Origin: Chloroflexota bacterium
Lineage (GTDB): Bacteria > Chloroflexota > Anaerolineae > Aggregatilineales > J027
Length of the DNA stretch: 64,000 nucleotides
Assembly: GCA_016234595.1 (NCBI GenBank)
Contig: JACRBG010000043.1
Location: forward strand, 62,001 to 126,000
Direction: 5' to 3'
Under the pieces are notes generated by a model. The model saw only the letters and a program-made list of their open reading frames with translations, was not told where the DNA came from and did no database searches. This document shows positions 23,653 to 34,800 of the stretch, piece by piece. A program made the position numbers and the translations under genes. The first letter of the stretch is position 1; every line of letters starts with the position of its first letter.

Positions 23653-26049
23653 ATGAGTTATCAAATTCGCAAGGCGGCAGTCATCGGCTCCGGTACGATG
23701 GGTGGTGGAATTGCGGCACTGTTGGCTAGTGTTGGCATCCCGGTGCTGCTGCTCGACATCCCCGCCCCCGACACTAAACCCGGCGATGCCCCCGCGAAAC
23801 GTAACGCGATTGTGAACGGCAATCTCAATAATTTGATTAAAGGTAAACCCGCCCAATTTTTTAAGGCCGCTGACATAGAATTGGTCACCACAGGCAATAC
23901 CGAAGATGACCTCTCCAAATTGGCCGATGCCGATTGGGTGGTCGAAGTCATCATTGAAAAATTGCCGATTAAGCAAGCCTTGATGGCAAAACTTGATGCC
24001 GTGCGCAAACCGGGTGCTATTATCACCAGCAACACCTCTGGCCTCAGCATTGCCGCGATTTGTCAGGGGCGCAGCGACGATTTCCGCCGTCATTTCCTCG
24101 GCACACACTTTTTCAATCCACCCCGCTATCTGAAATTGCTGGAAATTATCCCCCATCCCGAAACCGACCCGGCCCTCGTCGAGTTCATGTTCAAATTTGG
24201 ATCAGAGCGGCTCGGCAAAGGCTGTGTACTGTGCAAGGACACACCCAATTTCATCGCCAACCGTTTTATCAGCATTATTGGCAGTGTTGGGATCAATTAC
24301 GCACTCGACAATGGCTATACCGTGGATGAAGTGGACGCCATCACCGGCCCGCTAATTGGTCATCCTAAGACGGCCACCTTCCGGTTGCAGGATTTGGTCG
24401 GGATTGATGTCAGCGTTTATGTAGCCCGTAATCTTTATGATGCTGTGCCAGATGATCCTTGGCGCGATGTGCTGCATCACGAAAAAGCCGATCAATTGTT
24501 TGACTGGTTGATGAGCAATAAATTCCTAGGACGCAAAACCAAACAGGGCTTCTATAAAACCGTCACCGTCAAAGGCGAACGGGTGCATATGCCCTTGAAT
24601 TTGCAAACGATGGAATATGAAGAACCGCAAAAAGTCCGCTTTGAGAGTGTGGGCAAACACCGCAAAATCGAAAACACAGGTGCACGCATCAAGGCCATGC
24701 TGAATGAGGATGACCGTGCCGGACAATATCTGTGGCATCTGCACGCCGCACTATTTAACTATGCCTCATTAAAATTAGGCGAGATAGCCAACACGATTGT
24801 GGATATTGATAATGCCAACAAATGGGGGTTTGCTCACGAACTCGGCCCATTTGAAATCTGGGATGCTGTTGGCGTGGCGGAAACCCTGCCTCGTTTGGCG
24901 ACCAGTGGCTATGAAATCGCGGCGTGGGTGCATGAAATGGTGGATAGTGGTCACCCCACCTTCTATCAACATAACAGCAAGGGCGTTGTAGTTGGTTATT
25001 ATGATCCCACCAAGAAGGGCTATGTCCCACTCAAAGAAGATAAGCGCGTCGTCATCATCAATACGCTACGGGCCGAAGGCAAAGAAGTCGAACGGCTGGA
25101 GGGCGCAAGTTTGTTGGATATGGGGGATGGCGTGGGCCTACTCGAATTCCACAGTAAGATGAATGCCATCGAGACGGACATTCTTGAAACTGTCGACAAA
25201 GCTCTACATCGCCTAGACAGTGACCTCGATGGGCTAGTCATCAGCAATCAAGGTGAAAATTTCTCCGTCGGTGCCAACCTCATGATGGTCGTCATGGGTG
25301 TCCACAGCGAACAGTGGGATCAATTGGATTACGGGGTGCGTTCAGCCCAAACCCTCTATCAAATGCTGCGTTATGCCCCCAAACCCGTTGTAACTGCCCC
25401 ATTTGGTATGACACTCGGCGGCGGCGCGGAAATTACGATGGCCGGGGCGCGGATTGTGGCCCACAGCGAATTGTATATGGGTCTCGTCGAATTTGGCGTT
25501 GGCCTAATTCCCGGCTGGGGCGGATGTAAAGAACTCCTACGCCGTGTCGTCAATCCGGTCATGGAATCTAGCCCGAACGCGGATGTCCTGCCGCATCTGC
25601 AAAAAGTATTTGAACAAATCGCGCTGGCAAAGGTCTCCGAAAGTGCAATGCAGGCCCGCGAAATGGGCTTCCTGCTCCCCGGTGACCGTATTGTCATGAA
25701 CCGTGACCATTTGTTGGCCGAGGCCAAACGCGAAGTATTGCACCTGATTCCCAACTATGTGCCGTTGCGGGCAGGCAAGATTTGGGCGGCTGGGCGGGAT
25801 GCCCTTTCTGCCTTAGAAGTCGGGGCTTGGATGCTGCGCGAGGGTAACTATGCCACCGAGTATGACATGGTCGTCGCCAATAAACTGGCTTACATCCTGA
25901 CAGGGGGTGGTCTCAGCGAACCCCAATGGGTAGATGAACAATACATCCTCGACTTGGAACGCGAAACCATTCTGTCGTTGATGCACGAAGAAAAAACGTT
26001 AGCCCGCATCCAATATATGTTGGAAAACGGCTCGCCCCTCCGTAACTAG
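23653..26049 (+). CDS. fadN: 3-hydroxyacyl-CoA dehydrogenase / enoyl-CoA hydratase fusion (FadN type)
   Basis: 798 residues, the length of Bacillus FadN. In contrast to FadB, the dehydrogenase comes first: AAVIGSGTMGGGIAALLAS (NAD motif), then THFFNPPRYLKLLEIIP and CKDTPNFIANR. A second helical dehydrogenase domain follows (about 300-440). A C-terminal crotonase domain (about 490-700) has VISNQGENFSVGANL and GMTLGGGAEITMAG as oxyanion-hole segments. Catalyses hydration and oxidation in fatty-acid beta-oxidation. Partner thiolase and acyl-CoA dehydrogenase genes are not in view, so this gene stands alone between two terminators. Confidence 0.92.
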   Translation: MSYQIRKAAVIGSGTMGGGIAALLASVGIPVLLLDIPAPDTKPGDAPAKRNAIVNGNLNNLIKGKPAQFFKAADIELVTTGNTEDDLSKLADADWVVEVIIEKLPIKQALMAKLDAVRKPGAIITSNTSGLSIAAICQGRSDDFRRHFLGTHFFNPPRYLKLLEIIPHPETDPALVEFMFKFGSERLGKGCVLCKDTPNFIANRFISIIGSVGINYALDNGYTVDEVDAITGPLIGHPKTATFRLQDLVGIDVSVYVARNLYDAVPDDPWRDVLHHEKADQLFDWLMSNKFLGRKTKQGFYKTVTVKGERVHMPLNLQTMEYEEPQKVRFESVGKHRKIENTGARIKAMLNEDDRAGQYLWHLHAALFNYASLKLGEIANTIVDIDNANKWGFAHELGPFEIWDAVGVAETLPRLATSGYEIAAWVHEMVDSGHPTFYQHNSKGVVVGYYDPTKKGYVPLKEDKRVVIINTLRAEGKEVERLEGASLLDMGDGVGLLEFHSKMNAIETDILETVDKALHRLDSDLDGLVISNQGENFSVGANLMMVVMGVHSEQWDQLDYGVRSAQTLYQMLRYAPKPVVTAPFGMTLGGGAEITMAGARIVAHSELYMGLVEFGVGLIPGWGGCKELLRRVVNPVMESSPNADVLPHLQKVFEQIALAKVSESAMQAREMGFLLPGDRIVMNRDHLLAEAKREVLHLIPNYVPLRAGKIWAAGRDALSALEVGAWMLREGNYATEYDMVVANKLAYILTGGGLSEPQWVDEQYILDLERETILSLMHEEKTLARIQYMLENGSPLRN

Positions 26050-26058
26050 GGATTGTTT

Positions 26059-26093
26059 AAAGGGCAGTTTTGAAAAAGGCTGCCCTTTTTATT
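26059..26093 (+). terminator. Rho-independent terminator after fadN
   Basis: 9-bp stem AAAGGGCAG/CTGCCCTTT (26059-26067, 26080-26088) followed by TTATTT. Upstream A residues also give a short T run on the minus strand, so it may serve the small minus-strand gene at 26093-26206 as well. Confidence 0.85.
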
Positions 26094-26206
26094 TACTCCA
26101 ATGTATTGTCTGGTTGATAACTCAAGTGTTGTGCAATAGCCGAAAACAACGACATAAAAATCAAAGGCCCCATGCAAAACATGATTGTCAGCGAATCGGC
26201 GTCCAT
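26093..26206 (-). CDS. Candidate 37-residue single-span membrane peptide
   Basis: Open frame from ATG at 26206 to TAA at 26093, in a gap otherwise without a gene. GGGAG lies 6 bases before the ATG. The product begins MDADSLTIMFCMGPLIF and continues with SLFSAIAQHL: a short polar start, one hydrophobic stretch of about 18 residues and a polar tail. No family is recognised. The remainder of the gap 26050-26324 holds the fadN terminator and a TATAAT-like box at 26283. Confidence 0.45.
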   Translation of the reverse strand: MDADSLTIMFCMGPLIFMSLFSAIAQHLSYQPDNTLE

Positions 26207-26324
26207 CTTTGACTCCCACTCACAAGCCCTATCTTTGTCATTATGACGACAAAAAAGGATGCTGGGTTCCCACTAAACCCAGTATAATTTCCATTTTTGC
26301 GCCTTTACCACAGGATTTTTTTAA

Positions 26325-27896
26325 ATGCGTCGTGCCCAAATAATCCCCGTTATCGCCCTGTTGTTATTACATTTTTTCATCCGTACCCACCACATCTTGG
26401 GCCTTGACCCCTATCTCGACGAGGGGTTTCATGTTTCGCGTGGGGCGTTTGTGTGGGATTTAGACGTGAATCCGGGGCGTATCTCCGAAGGCAAATTTCT
26501 GCTGTACTATTGGCTCGGCATCTTTGAAGCCCCCTCGACCCAAGCCCTAGCTCCTGCTCGTCTTTCAATGGCCCTATTTTCACTCTTTAGCGGCGCCACA
26601 ATTTTTCTAATGGGGCGGTGGTTGGTCAATTATAAAACGGGGTTGGTCGCGCTTGGATTATACGCCATCTTACCATTAGCCTATTTTTTGGAGCGTATGG
26701 CGATGGCTGACCCCTTTGCGGCGGCATGGGCAACATTGCTGGCATGGCGCAGTCTCGCGTTTGTCAAACACCCCACGATTCCCCGCGCCATTCCGCTGGG
26801 CATTTTGATGGCCCTCGTGACGATGGCAAAACTGACGATGGGGCTCGTGCCAATCCTGCCGATTGCGGCCTCATTTATTTATTGGCAGTGGGAAAAAGGC
26901 CGTTTTATGCCGCAGGCATGGGCATGGCTAAAAACCTATTTTGTGCCGCTTGGGGTCGCGGGGTTAGTATCGCTGGCCTGCTGGTCACCTATTCTAATTC
27001 CAGCCTATCTCACTCGCAACAGCGATCACCCAATCACCCTCGTCGACACGTATAACATCAAAACCGTCAACCCTGACGAGCATACGCTGGGCGAGTATTT
27101 TTGGGGCGTGGTTCCCATTGTAAGCGAATTTACCACCAAAGAACTGTTGCTGGTATCCTTATTGGCAGCAGGCTATTGGTTAGGGGCAGGTCGCAATAAC
27201 GCTCGCCAATTACGCAATGGTGTCTATGTCATCGCTTGGTTATTGACGATGGGGGCACCAACTCTCTATATCGCTACAATCATCACCTCCCGTTATATGA
27301 TGCCACTGGCCGCACCTATCGCGTTGATGGTGGCCTATTTGCTGATGAGTCTATGGGATAGCAAATTTCTAACCCCCATAGTACGTTTAGGCGTTGTGAG
27401 CGTAGCCGCCCTGTGGATTGTTAACTTTGCCTACCCTTTTACCAGCGACACCCTCAACGACCCGCTTAAATTACCATTGACTGGAACGAGCCTTGTTGAA
27501 TACCTTAGTGGCTATATCAGTGGGGACATTGCGATTCAACAAGCAGGAGCAGCCCTTGATGAACTCAATCCAAAACCCGAACGCATCTATGTGAATTGGA
27601 GCATCTGTCCCCTAGTTTATTTTTACACTCATCAAGACCTCATTTGCCTTGACCGAAACAATATTCTCAGCACCCTATCTGAACACTTCCAGAACGAAAT
27701 GCCCGATTGTGGTGAGTCTATTTTTGTCGTCAGCGGTTATCCCGACTCGGTGTTGAACGTCTATGGAATCAAATGGGAATTTATTACGAGCTATCAAAGG
27801 GCGCGGGTCAACCGTCCCGTCAAGATTTATCGGGCCACATGGCAGGATAAATGTACGCTCAATAAATCGGACGACGTACATATTTTAGGGCATTAG
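26325..27896 (+). CDS. GT-C (family 39-like) membrane glycosyltransferase
   Basis: 523 residues with about ten membrane segments. The first loop has DPYLDEGFHVSRG, in the position where GT39/ArnT-type mannosyl- and aminoarabinosyltransferases carry their acidic catalytic motif. A second acidic loop motif is ERMAMADPFAAAWA. The C-terminal 130 residues form a soluble domain rich in Cys and Tyr. Probably transfers a sugar from a polyprenyl-phosphate donor to a lipid or protein outside the membrane; acceptor unknown. The last 38 bases overlap the convergent gene at 27859. Confidence 0.8.
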   Translation: MRRAQIIPVIALLLLHFFIRTHHILGLDPYLDEGFHVSRGAFVWDLDVNPGRISEGKFLLYYWLGIFEAPSTQALAPARLSMALFSLFSGATIFLMGRWLVNYKTGLVALGLYAILPLAYFLERMAMADPFAAAWATLLAWRSLAFVKHPTIPRAIPLGILMALVTMAKLTMGLVPILPIAASFIYWQWEKGRFMPQAWAWLKTYFVPLGVAGLVSLACWSPILIPAYLTRNSDHPITLVDTYNIKTVNPDEHTLGEYFWGVVPIVSEFTTKELLLVSLLAAGYWLGAGRNNARQLRNGVYVIAWLLTMGAPTLYIATIITSRYMMPLAAPIALMVAYLLMSLWDSKFLTPIVRLGVVSVAALWIVNFAYPFTSDTLNDPLKLPLTGTSLVEYLSGYISGDIAIQQAGAALDELNPKPERIYVNWSICPLVYFYTHQDLICLDRNNILSTLSEHFQNEMPDCGESIFVVSGYPDSVLNVYGIKWEFITSYQRARVNRPVKIYRATWQDKCTLNKSDDVHILGH

Positions 27897-28686
27897 CCAA
27901 CATCGGCACCCACAGGCCATAGATACAGATAAACAAAAAGATAGTCTGGCAAAAGGTCAATAAATAGGGATTCCCAAAAGAGAGTGCAATTACGAGATTA
28001 AAGCCGCCTGCCACAATCGCCAGATTAAAAGCCGACCAAAAGCTAGCAACAACTGTTGTAAAGATCGGGTTTTTCCAGCGTAGGGCCAGCGCTACCCCAA
28101 CCGCCGCTGAGGGAAAGCTAAAACTCAGCACCAGAAGAATGAAAATAATGCTGACAATCGCCAGCCATGTCGTTTCAGTAGGGCTCGGTGCAATAATTTC
28201 TTCGGGGATAGGCCGATAGAAACCACTCATGGCTTCATAGGCGGCTTCATAACGTATCCCCAAATAGACCGTTCCCACTGTTACCATCGGCATAAACCCA
28301 ACACCGAGGGCCATCAGTAGACGCAAGCGGAACAATGCTCCTAAGATATACCCTTCGGCAAGGGTTTCATCGGACAGCGGAGTGAGATAAAGCAGTTGAT
28401 ATTGGTCGCCATTTAAATCGCGTCGTGTCATCAAGGCCGTAATGGGCGCGATCAGCAATGGCCCAGCCAAAACCATACTCCATCCGCCTAGCAACACCCA
28501 TTTAAAAACGCTGTCCGAAAAGTGCAATAAACTCCATATACTAAAGGCCAATGTCATCAAGCCTAACCCGAAAGCCAACCAAAAACTGAGACGCAGGGAG
28601 GGCCAATGGGCTTGATGGCTTAGGCGATGTGCAATCGGGTTATTTTTGAAGGCTGCCAAGCTACGTCTAGACACAGATCTATCCAA
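27859..28686 (-). CDS. Six-span membrane protein, possibly ABC-2-type permease-like
   Basis: 275 residues with about six hydrophobic segments and a cytoplasmic loop MTRRDLNGDQYQLLYLTPLSDETLAEGYILGALFRLR. That loop resembles the first intracellular loop of ABC-2-type transport permeases, but no ATPase gene is adjacent, so the call is tentative. Transcribed towards, and overlapping by 38 bases, the GT39-like gene. The divergent alpha-2-macroglobulin gene starts 140 bases away. Confidence 0.7.
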   Translation of the reverse strand: MDRSVSRRSLAAFKNNPIAHRLSHQAHWPSLRLSFWLAFGLGLMTLAFSIWSLLHFSDSVFKWVLLGGWSMVLAGPLLIAPITALMTRRDLNGDQYQLLYLTPLSDETLAEGYILGALFRLRLLMALGVGFMPMVTVGTVYLGIRYEAAYEAMSGFYRPIPEEIIAPSPTETTWLAIVSIIFILLVLSFSFPSAAVGVALALRWKNPIFTTVVASFWSAFNLAIVAGGFNLVIALSFGNPYLLTFCQTIFLFICIYGLWVPMLANALKYVRRPIY

Positions 28687-28825
28687 TCAATAGAACAGGT
28701 ACAATATAGCAGGACAAGCGTACCCACCACGTTGAATTTTCGCACCTTCAAAGTGTGCTATAAACTAAGTAGAAGCCTTATTTTCTCACCGCTACTTCTT
28801 TTTACCTATTGAGGGGAATTTTTTG

Positions 28826-31800
28826 ATGAACAAAAGCCGATGGTTTTTGATGGCACTCCTAGCGAGCCTGCTCCTCATCGCTGTGCCCATTGTTGTTGGG
28901 CAGGAAGGCAGCAGTAACATTTCCGCGCCAAAAGTGATTGATACCAATCCACTCCCCGGTGAAGAATTGTTACTTGATAGTCCAGTCACCTTCACCTTTG
29001 ACCGAGTTATGGATACCACCGCGGCTGAGAATGCTTTTTCAGTCGAACCCGCGTTGGAGGGTGGCGTCTTTACATGGGATGAGAGTGGTCAAACCCTGAC
29101 CTTTACACCCCCAACCAGTGGTTACGCCCGGGATACTGAATACACCTTTAAGTTATTCTCCATCGGCGCCGACAAACGTGCGATGGACGAAGCCTATGAA
29201 CTCAAACTCACCACGGTAGGCTATATTCAAATCTCCGATGTCCTGCCTGCCACCGATTCGACTGAAATCGAAGTGGATGCCGCTATTACGATTATTTTCA
29301 GCCGTCCCATTGTGCCATTGGTCAGCATTGGTGACCAAGCGGATTTGCCTACCCCGATCAGCATCGAACCGACTGCCGAGGGTAAAGGTGAATGGCTGAA
29401 CACTTCGATTTATATCTTCCGACCCGACCCGCCACTCAGTGGTGGCACAACCTATACCGTTACGGTTAATGCTGGCTTAGAAGGCGTGAATGGCGCGATT
29501 TTAAATGAGCCATTTGTGTTTAGTTTTACGACACAAGTGCCCGAAGTCGAATCGCTTTCGCCGCGCAATGCCGTCTCCAATTACAATTCCGACCAAAACG
29601 CCTCATTGATGCCGCTGGAACCCGAATTTGTGGTGACTTTTACCCAGCCAATGGATCCTGCTACTCAAGACGGCGTCCGTATTGAGGGGCAAACCGTTAC
29701 AGCACTAGCATATGAATGGGCCGACGATCATCGCTCGGTAGTCGTGACCGCCAATGACCGCCTACAACTCGATTCACTTTATGACATCGTGGTGGACTCA
29801 ACCATCATCCGCAGCGAAAGTGGCGCGGCCATTCCCGAAGATTATCTGGTGAGTTTTATCACCGTACCCTTGCCATCCATCGTCCGTACCTATCCTGAAG
29901 ATGGCGCAGCGGGCAGTGACCCCTATGGCGGGATGCGCGTCTATTTCAGTGCCCCCATTGATGAGGACACCCTTGAAGATAAATTCACCATCGAGCCGAA
30001 GCCGTGGCGCGATTTTGAAACCTATTATTACACCTATGACAACAGCTACGCGCTGTATTTTGATACTGAGCCAAGTACCGATTACACCGTGACCATTGCC
30101 CCCGGCATCGCCGATCCCTATGGCAATGTCATCAACGAGACAACGGTCATTCATTTCCGTACCGCCCCCTATTCGCCAGAGTTAACCCTCAATGTGCCGG
30201 GTTTTGTTGGGTTATATAATGCCTATATGCCGCAAACACGGCTGTTCATCACCCACCGCAATATCAGTCGATTGGAAATGCAGTTATACGGGATTGATGT
30301 GCCCACGCTGGCAACCCTGACCGGGCCAAATGGCTGGCAATTACGCCAAGATTACACCCCTGACCCCGCCTATTTGCTGCGTTCTTGGCAGTTCCCGGTA
30401 GAATCTCAATTAAATCAACGCCGTTATGATCTGACCCTACTTTCAATGGAGGGAGCCAGCGGGATTGAAAATATCGTCTGCGTTGGTGCGCCCGCCACCC
30501 GCCTCAATATCGGCTACACCGCGCGGGTCAGCCAAGATGATCCAACACCGTTAAGGGTACGCTCTGAACCGAATTTAGGCGGCTCGATTGTGACCGAATA
30601 TGTACCCGGTACTGAGGTCGTCGTTGAAGGAGGCCCCATTTGTGCCGACAATTATCTATGGTGGCAAGTTTTAAATCCTGCTGACGGGGTAACCGGATGG
30701 ATGGCTGAAGGGAATACCAGCGTCTACTTCATTGAACCCGTCAACACACCATCACCGATTGCACCGCCGGATACCGAAACGACTGCTCCACCCTTACCGC
30801 CGGGGGTCTATTTCTTGCGTGTAGAATCCCCCGAAATGCGTGATATGCAATACGACCCCAGCACCCATGTTTTGGTGGTTGCTACTGCCAACATCACCAT
30901 GAAATTCACACCCAAGCAGGCGCTGGCGTGGGTCACAGATATGAATAGTGGTCAACCCGTTGCCAATGTCCCGGTGACCTTCTACTCGGTGAATCCTACT
31001 ACCAGTGCTTTTGATGAAATTGGCATGGCGACCACCAATGCCGATGGGATTGCCCAAATCAACATCCCTCGGCTGCAAGATTTGTATCAAACCATCTACT
31101 CGGTAATTGATACCCCCGACCAGTTTGGTTATGTCATTAGTGATTTTTCAAGCGGGGTCGAGCCATGGGCCTTTGGTCTCAATGGCAACTACCAACCAAG
31201 TACCATGAGTGTCTATCTGAATACAGATCGCCCGCTCTATCGCCCCGGTCAGCCCGTCTATTTCCGCGGGATCATCCGTGATCGTGACGATGTGACCTAT
31301 ACCCTGCCTGCGGACGTTACCACTGTGCCTGTCAAAGTTTATGATAGTCAATCGCAGGTCATTTATGAGACCGAAGCCAGCCTCACCGAATTTGGCACAT
31401 TCTCTGGTCAATTCGATTTAGACGATGGTGCAGCACTGGGTTACTATCGCATCGCGGTGGAATTTAACCCCGAAGACCCACGCTTTACCTTTAACAGTAA
31501 TTTCAGTATTGGCTTTAGCGTTGCGGAGTATCGTGCCCCTGAATTCCAAACAACTGTGACCCCCGCCGCCAGCGAAGTAGCCCAAGGCGAAACCATTCAG
31601 GTCGAGGTCGAAAGCCGCTATTTCTTTGGGGCACCTGTCTCCAATGCCAAAGTCACATGGACAGTCGTGGGCGATAACTACTACTTCCCCTATGATGGGC
31701 CGGGTAGCTGGCAATTCATTGACTACAGCTTTGACGAGGGTGCTCAGGAGTATTACAGCCAAGACAAAGAAGAAATTGCTAACGGCGAAGGCACCACCGA

Positions 31801-34800
31801 CGATCAAGGCCGTTTCATGATCGAACTGCCTGCTGATTTGGGCGAAAAGACCCAAAGCCAAGTCTATACCCTTGAAGCAGTCATCACCGACGAAAGTGAT
31901 CAAGCCGTCGCAGGGCGCAGTCAAATCATTATCCATCAGGGGCGTGTCTATGTCGGCCTCGCCTCAGATGAATATGTCGCTACTACGGGTGATGAAACAG
32001 GGTTTAAGGTACTGACAGTGGATTGGGACAGCGAGCCCGTCGCTGGGCAGGTCGTGGATTACAAGATTGTCGAACGGCGCTGGTCAAGCGTGCAAGAAAA
32101 AGATTCACGTGGGCAGACCGTTTGGACATATGAGGTCGAGGAAATTGAAGCCGATAGTGGCAGCGTGACCACCGATGCCGACGGTTTAGCCCATATCGCG
32201 TTTGTACCCCCGAATGGGGGCGTATTTAAGGTCTATGCCATCACCAATGATGTGGATGGCAACCGCGTCAACAGCAGCGCCTATATGTGGGTGGCGGGGT
32301 CGGATTATGTACCGTGGCGTCAACAGAACAGCAACCGCATTGACCTGATTTCTGATAAAGATGATTACAAGGTGGATGATGTTGCCGAAATTTTGATTGC
32401 CAGTCCCTTCCAAGGCGAATCCGTGGCACTGGTAACGGTCGAACGCGGCGACATTCTGCAAACCGAAGTTGTCCACATGGACACCAATTCCTATGTCTAC
32501 CGCCTGCCGATCACCGAAAATTTTGCGCCGAATATCTATGTCTCAGTGATTGTGGTCAAGGGGCTGGATGAAAATACGCCCTATACCCAATTCCGGGCTG
32601 GCTTAATTCAACTTGGCGTCGAAACCGACCGCCTCGCCATGAATGTCGAAGTCATCCCCGATCTTCCCGAGGGCGCAACCGCTGGGCCGGGAGATACGGT
32701 AACGCTCGATGTCAAGACCACCGATTGGCAAGGCAATCCGGTCAGTGCCGAAGTCGGCGTTGGTGTGACCGATTTGGCTGTGTTGAGCATCGCCTCACCC
32801 AATTCTGGCCCGCTGATGCAGTACTTCTATGGCGAACAGGGCCTTAGCACCCGCACTTCGACCTCGCTGACCGTGTCGGTGGATCAACTGACGCAAGAAA
32901 TCATTGACACCATCAAAGGTGGCGGTGGCGGCGGTGATGAGGCCGGGATTTTTGAAGTCCGCCAAGAATTTGTGGATACCCCGTTGTGGAATCCTGCCGT
33001 TGTGACCGATGCCAATGGGGAAGCCCAAATCCAAGTGACCCTGCCGGATAATCTGACCACATGGCGGATTGATGCCCGTGGGGTGACATCCGGAGCTAAC
33101 AGCCCGATGTTGGTAGGTCAGGTGTTGGAAGATTTTATTAGCACCAAGCCGCTGCTCGTCCGACCTGTAACCCCCCGGTTCATGGTCGTTGGCGATAAAT
33201 TGACCCTCGGTGTGATTGTCAACAACAACACTGAGCAAGATCAAGAAGTTGAAGTCTTAATGCAGGGCACGGGTTTTGATGTTTTAGAGGATACACCCCT
33301 CTCTAGCACCGTGACCATTCCGGCGGGTGGACGGGTGCGTGTAGATTGGCCCGTGCAGGTCTTAGATGTCAGCAATGTAGATGTGACCTTTGCCGCCCGC
33401 ACCACCGATGGCACTCTGAGTGATGCCAGCAAACCACCCATCGGTCAGGGCGATGATCGCTTGCTGCCCGTGTATAAATACGTCGTACCCGAAAATGTCG
33501 GCACAGCAGGCACACTCGAAGGGCCAGACGCCCTCAGTTTCACCGAAGTGATTGCCCTACCCAATCGCATTGACACTACCCAAGGCCAACTCGACATCCG
33601 CCTCGACCGTTCACTAGCAGGCCCAATGCTCGATGGCTTGGACTATCTGAAAAACTATCCCTATCAGTGTATCGAACAGACCGTCAGCAAATTCTTGCCC
33701 AACGTCATGACCATGCGAGCCTTGACCGCCCTTAACCAATCCAATCCTGAATTGGAAACCAACTTGCAGGTACAGGTCAATTATGGCTTGCAGCGTCTCT
33801 ATGCCGAGCAAAAATATGATGGTGGCTGGGGCTGGTTCCCACGGGATGATTCTAATCCACTGACGACAGCCTATGCCCTGATCGCCTTGGTCGAAGCCCA
33901 AAACAGCGGCTTCACGGTGGATGAGACGGTCATCAATCGCGCCAAGAATTTCTTGCGTGATTATCTGCTGCTCACCGATCAAGATGTGATGGCCCAGTCC
34001 GCTGAAAGCTGGCAACTCAATCGCCGCGCCTTCATTCTCTATGCCTTTACACGCGCTGGTGAAGGTAATGCCTCCCGTTTGTCCCGTCTCTACGATTTGC
34101 GCGAACGGCTGAATCTGGATGCCGAAGCCTTCCTCGCCATGTCCATGATGACGCTTGACCCCACCGACCCGCGCATTGAAACTTTGATGAGTGACTTCGC
34201 CAACGCCGCCATCCTCAGCGCGACGGGGACACATTGGGAAGATCGCCCCGATTATTACAACTGGACGACCCATACCCGCACCACCGCGCTCATTTTGATG
34301 GCGATGGTTATGCACGACCCCTCCAATGATTTGCTGCCGGGGGCGGTGCGCTGGATGATGGTCGCTCGTAAAGCCGATGCGTGGGAAACTACCCAAGAAA
34401 CGGCATGGGCCGTCATGTCCTTGACGAATTGGATGGTGACGACGGGTGAACTCAGCCCCGATTACACGTTCAATGTCCGGCTGAATGATAATCTGCTAGA
34501 AATTCCCGATAATGTGGCCTCCCCCGAAAACGCCAAAGAACATGAGGTGTTGTCAGTGACCGTCGCCCAATTGTTGACCGATGAAGCCAACCGCCTAACA
34601 TTGATTAAAGATGAGGGGCCGGGGAATCTGTATTACACCGCTCAACTGCGAACATTCTTGGATGTGCCCTCCGTTGAACCCGCCTCGCGTGGCATCATCT
34701 TGGAGCGCCGCTACTATCGTGCCGACGACCCCGACAAAACACCGATTACGAGCGCACAGGTCGGGGAGGAAATCATAGTTGAACTGACCATCATCGCGCC

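Noticed and set aside
23626-24156. 176-codon antisense frame at the fadN start
   Set aside because: Overlaps the conserved NAD-binding domain on the plus strand and has no family features.
33614-34396. 260-codon open frame antisense to the alpha-2-macroglobulin gene
   Set aside because: It is fully inside a strongly conserved gene; codon bias of the sense strand creates open antisense frames. No domain is recognisable. The same holds for 31418-31936, 29798-30154 and 32795-33244.
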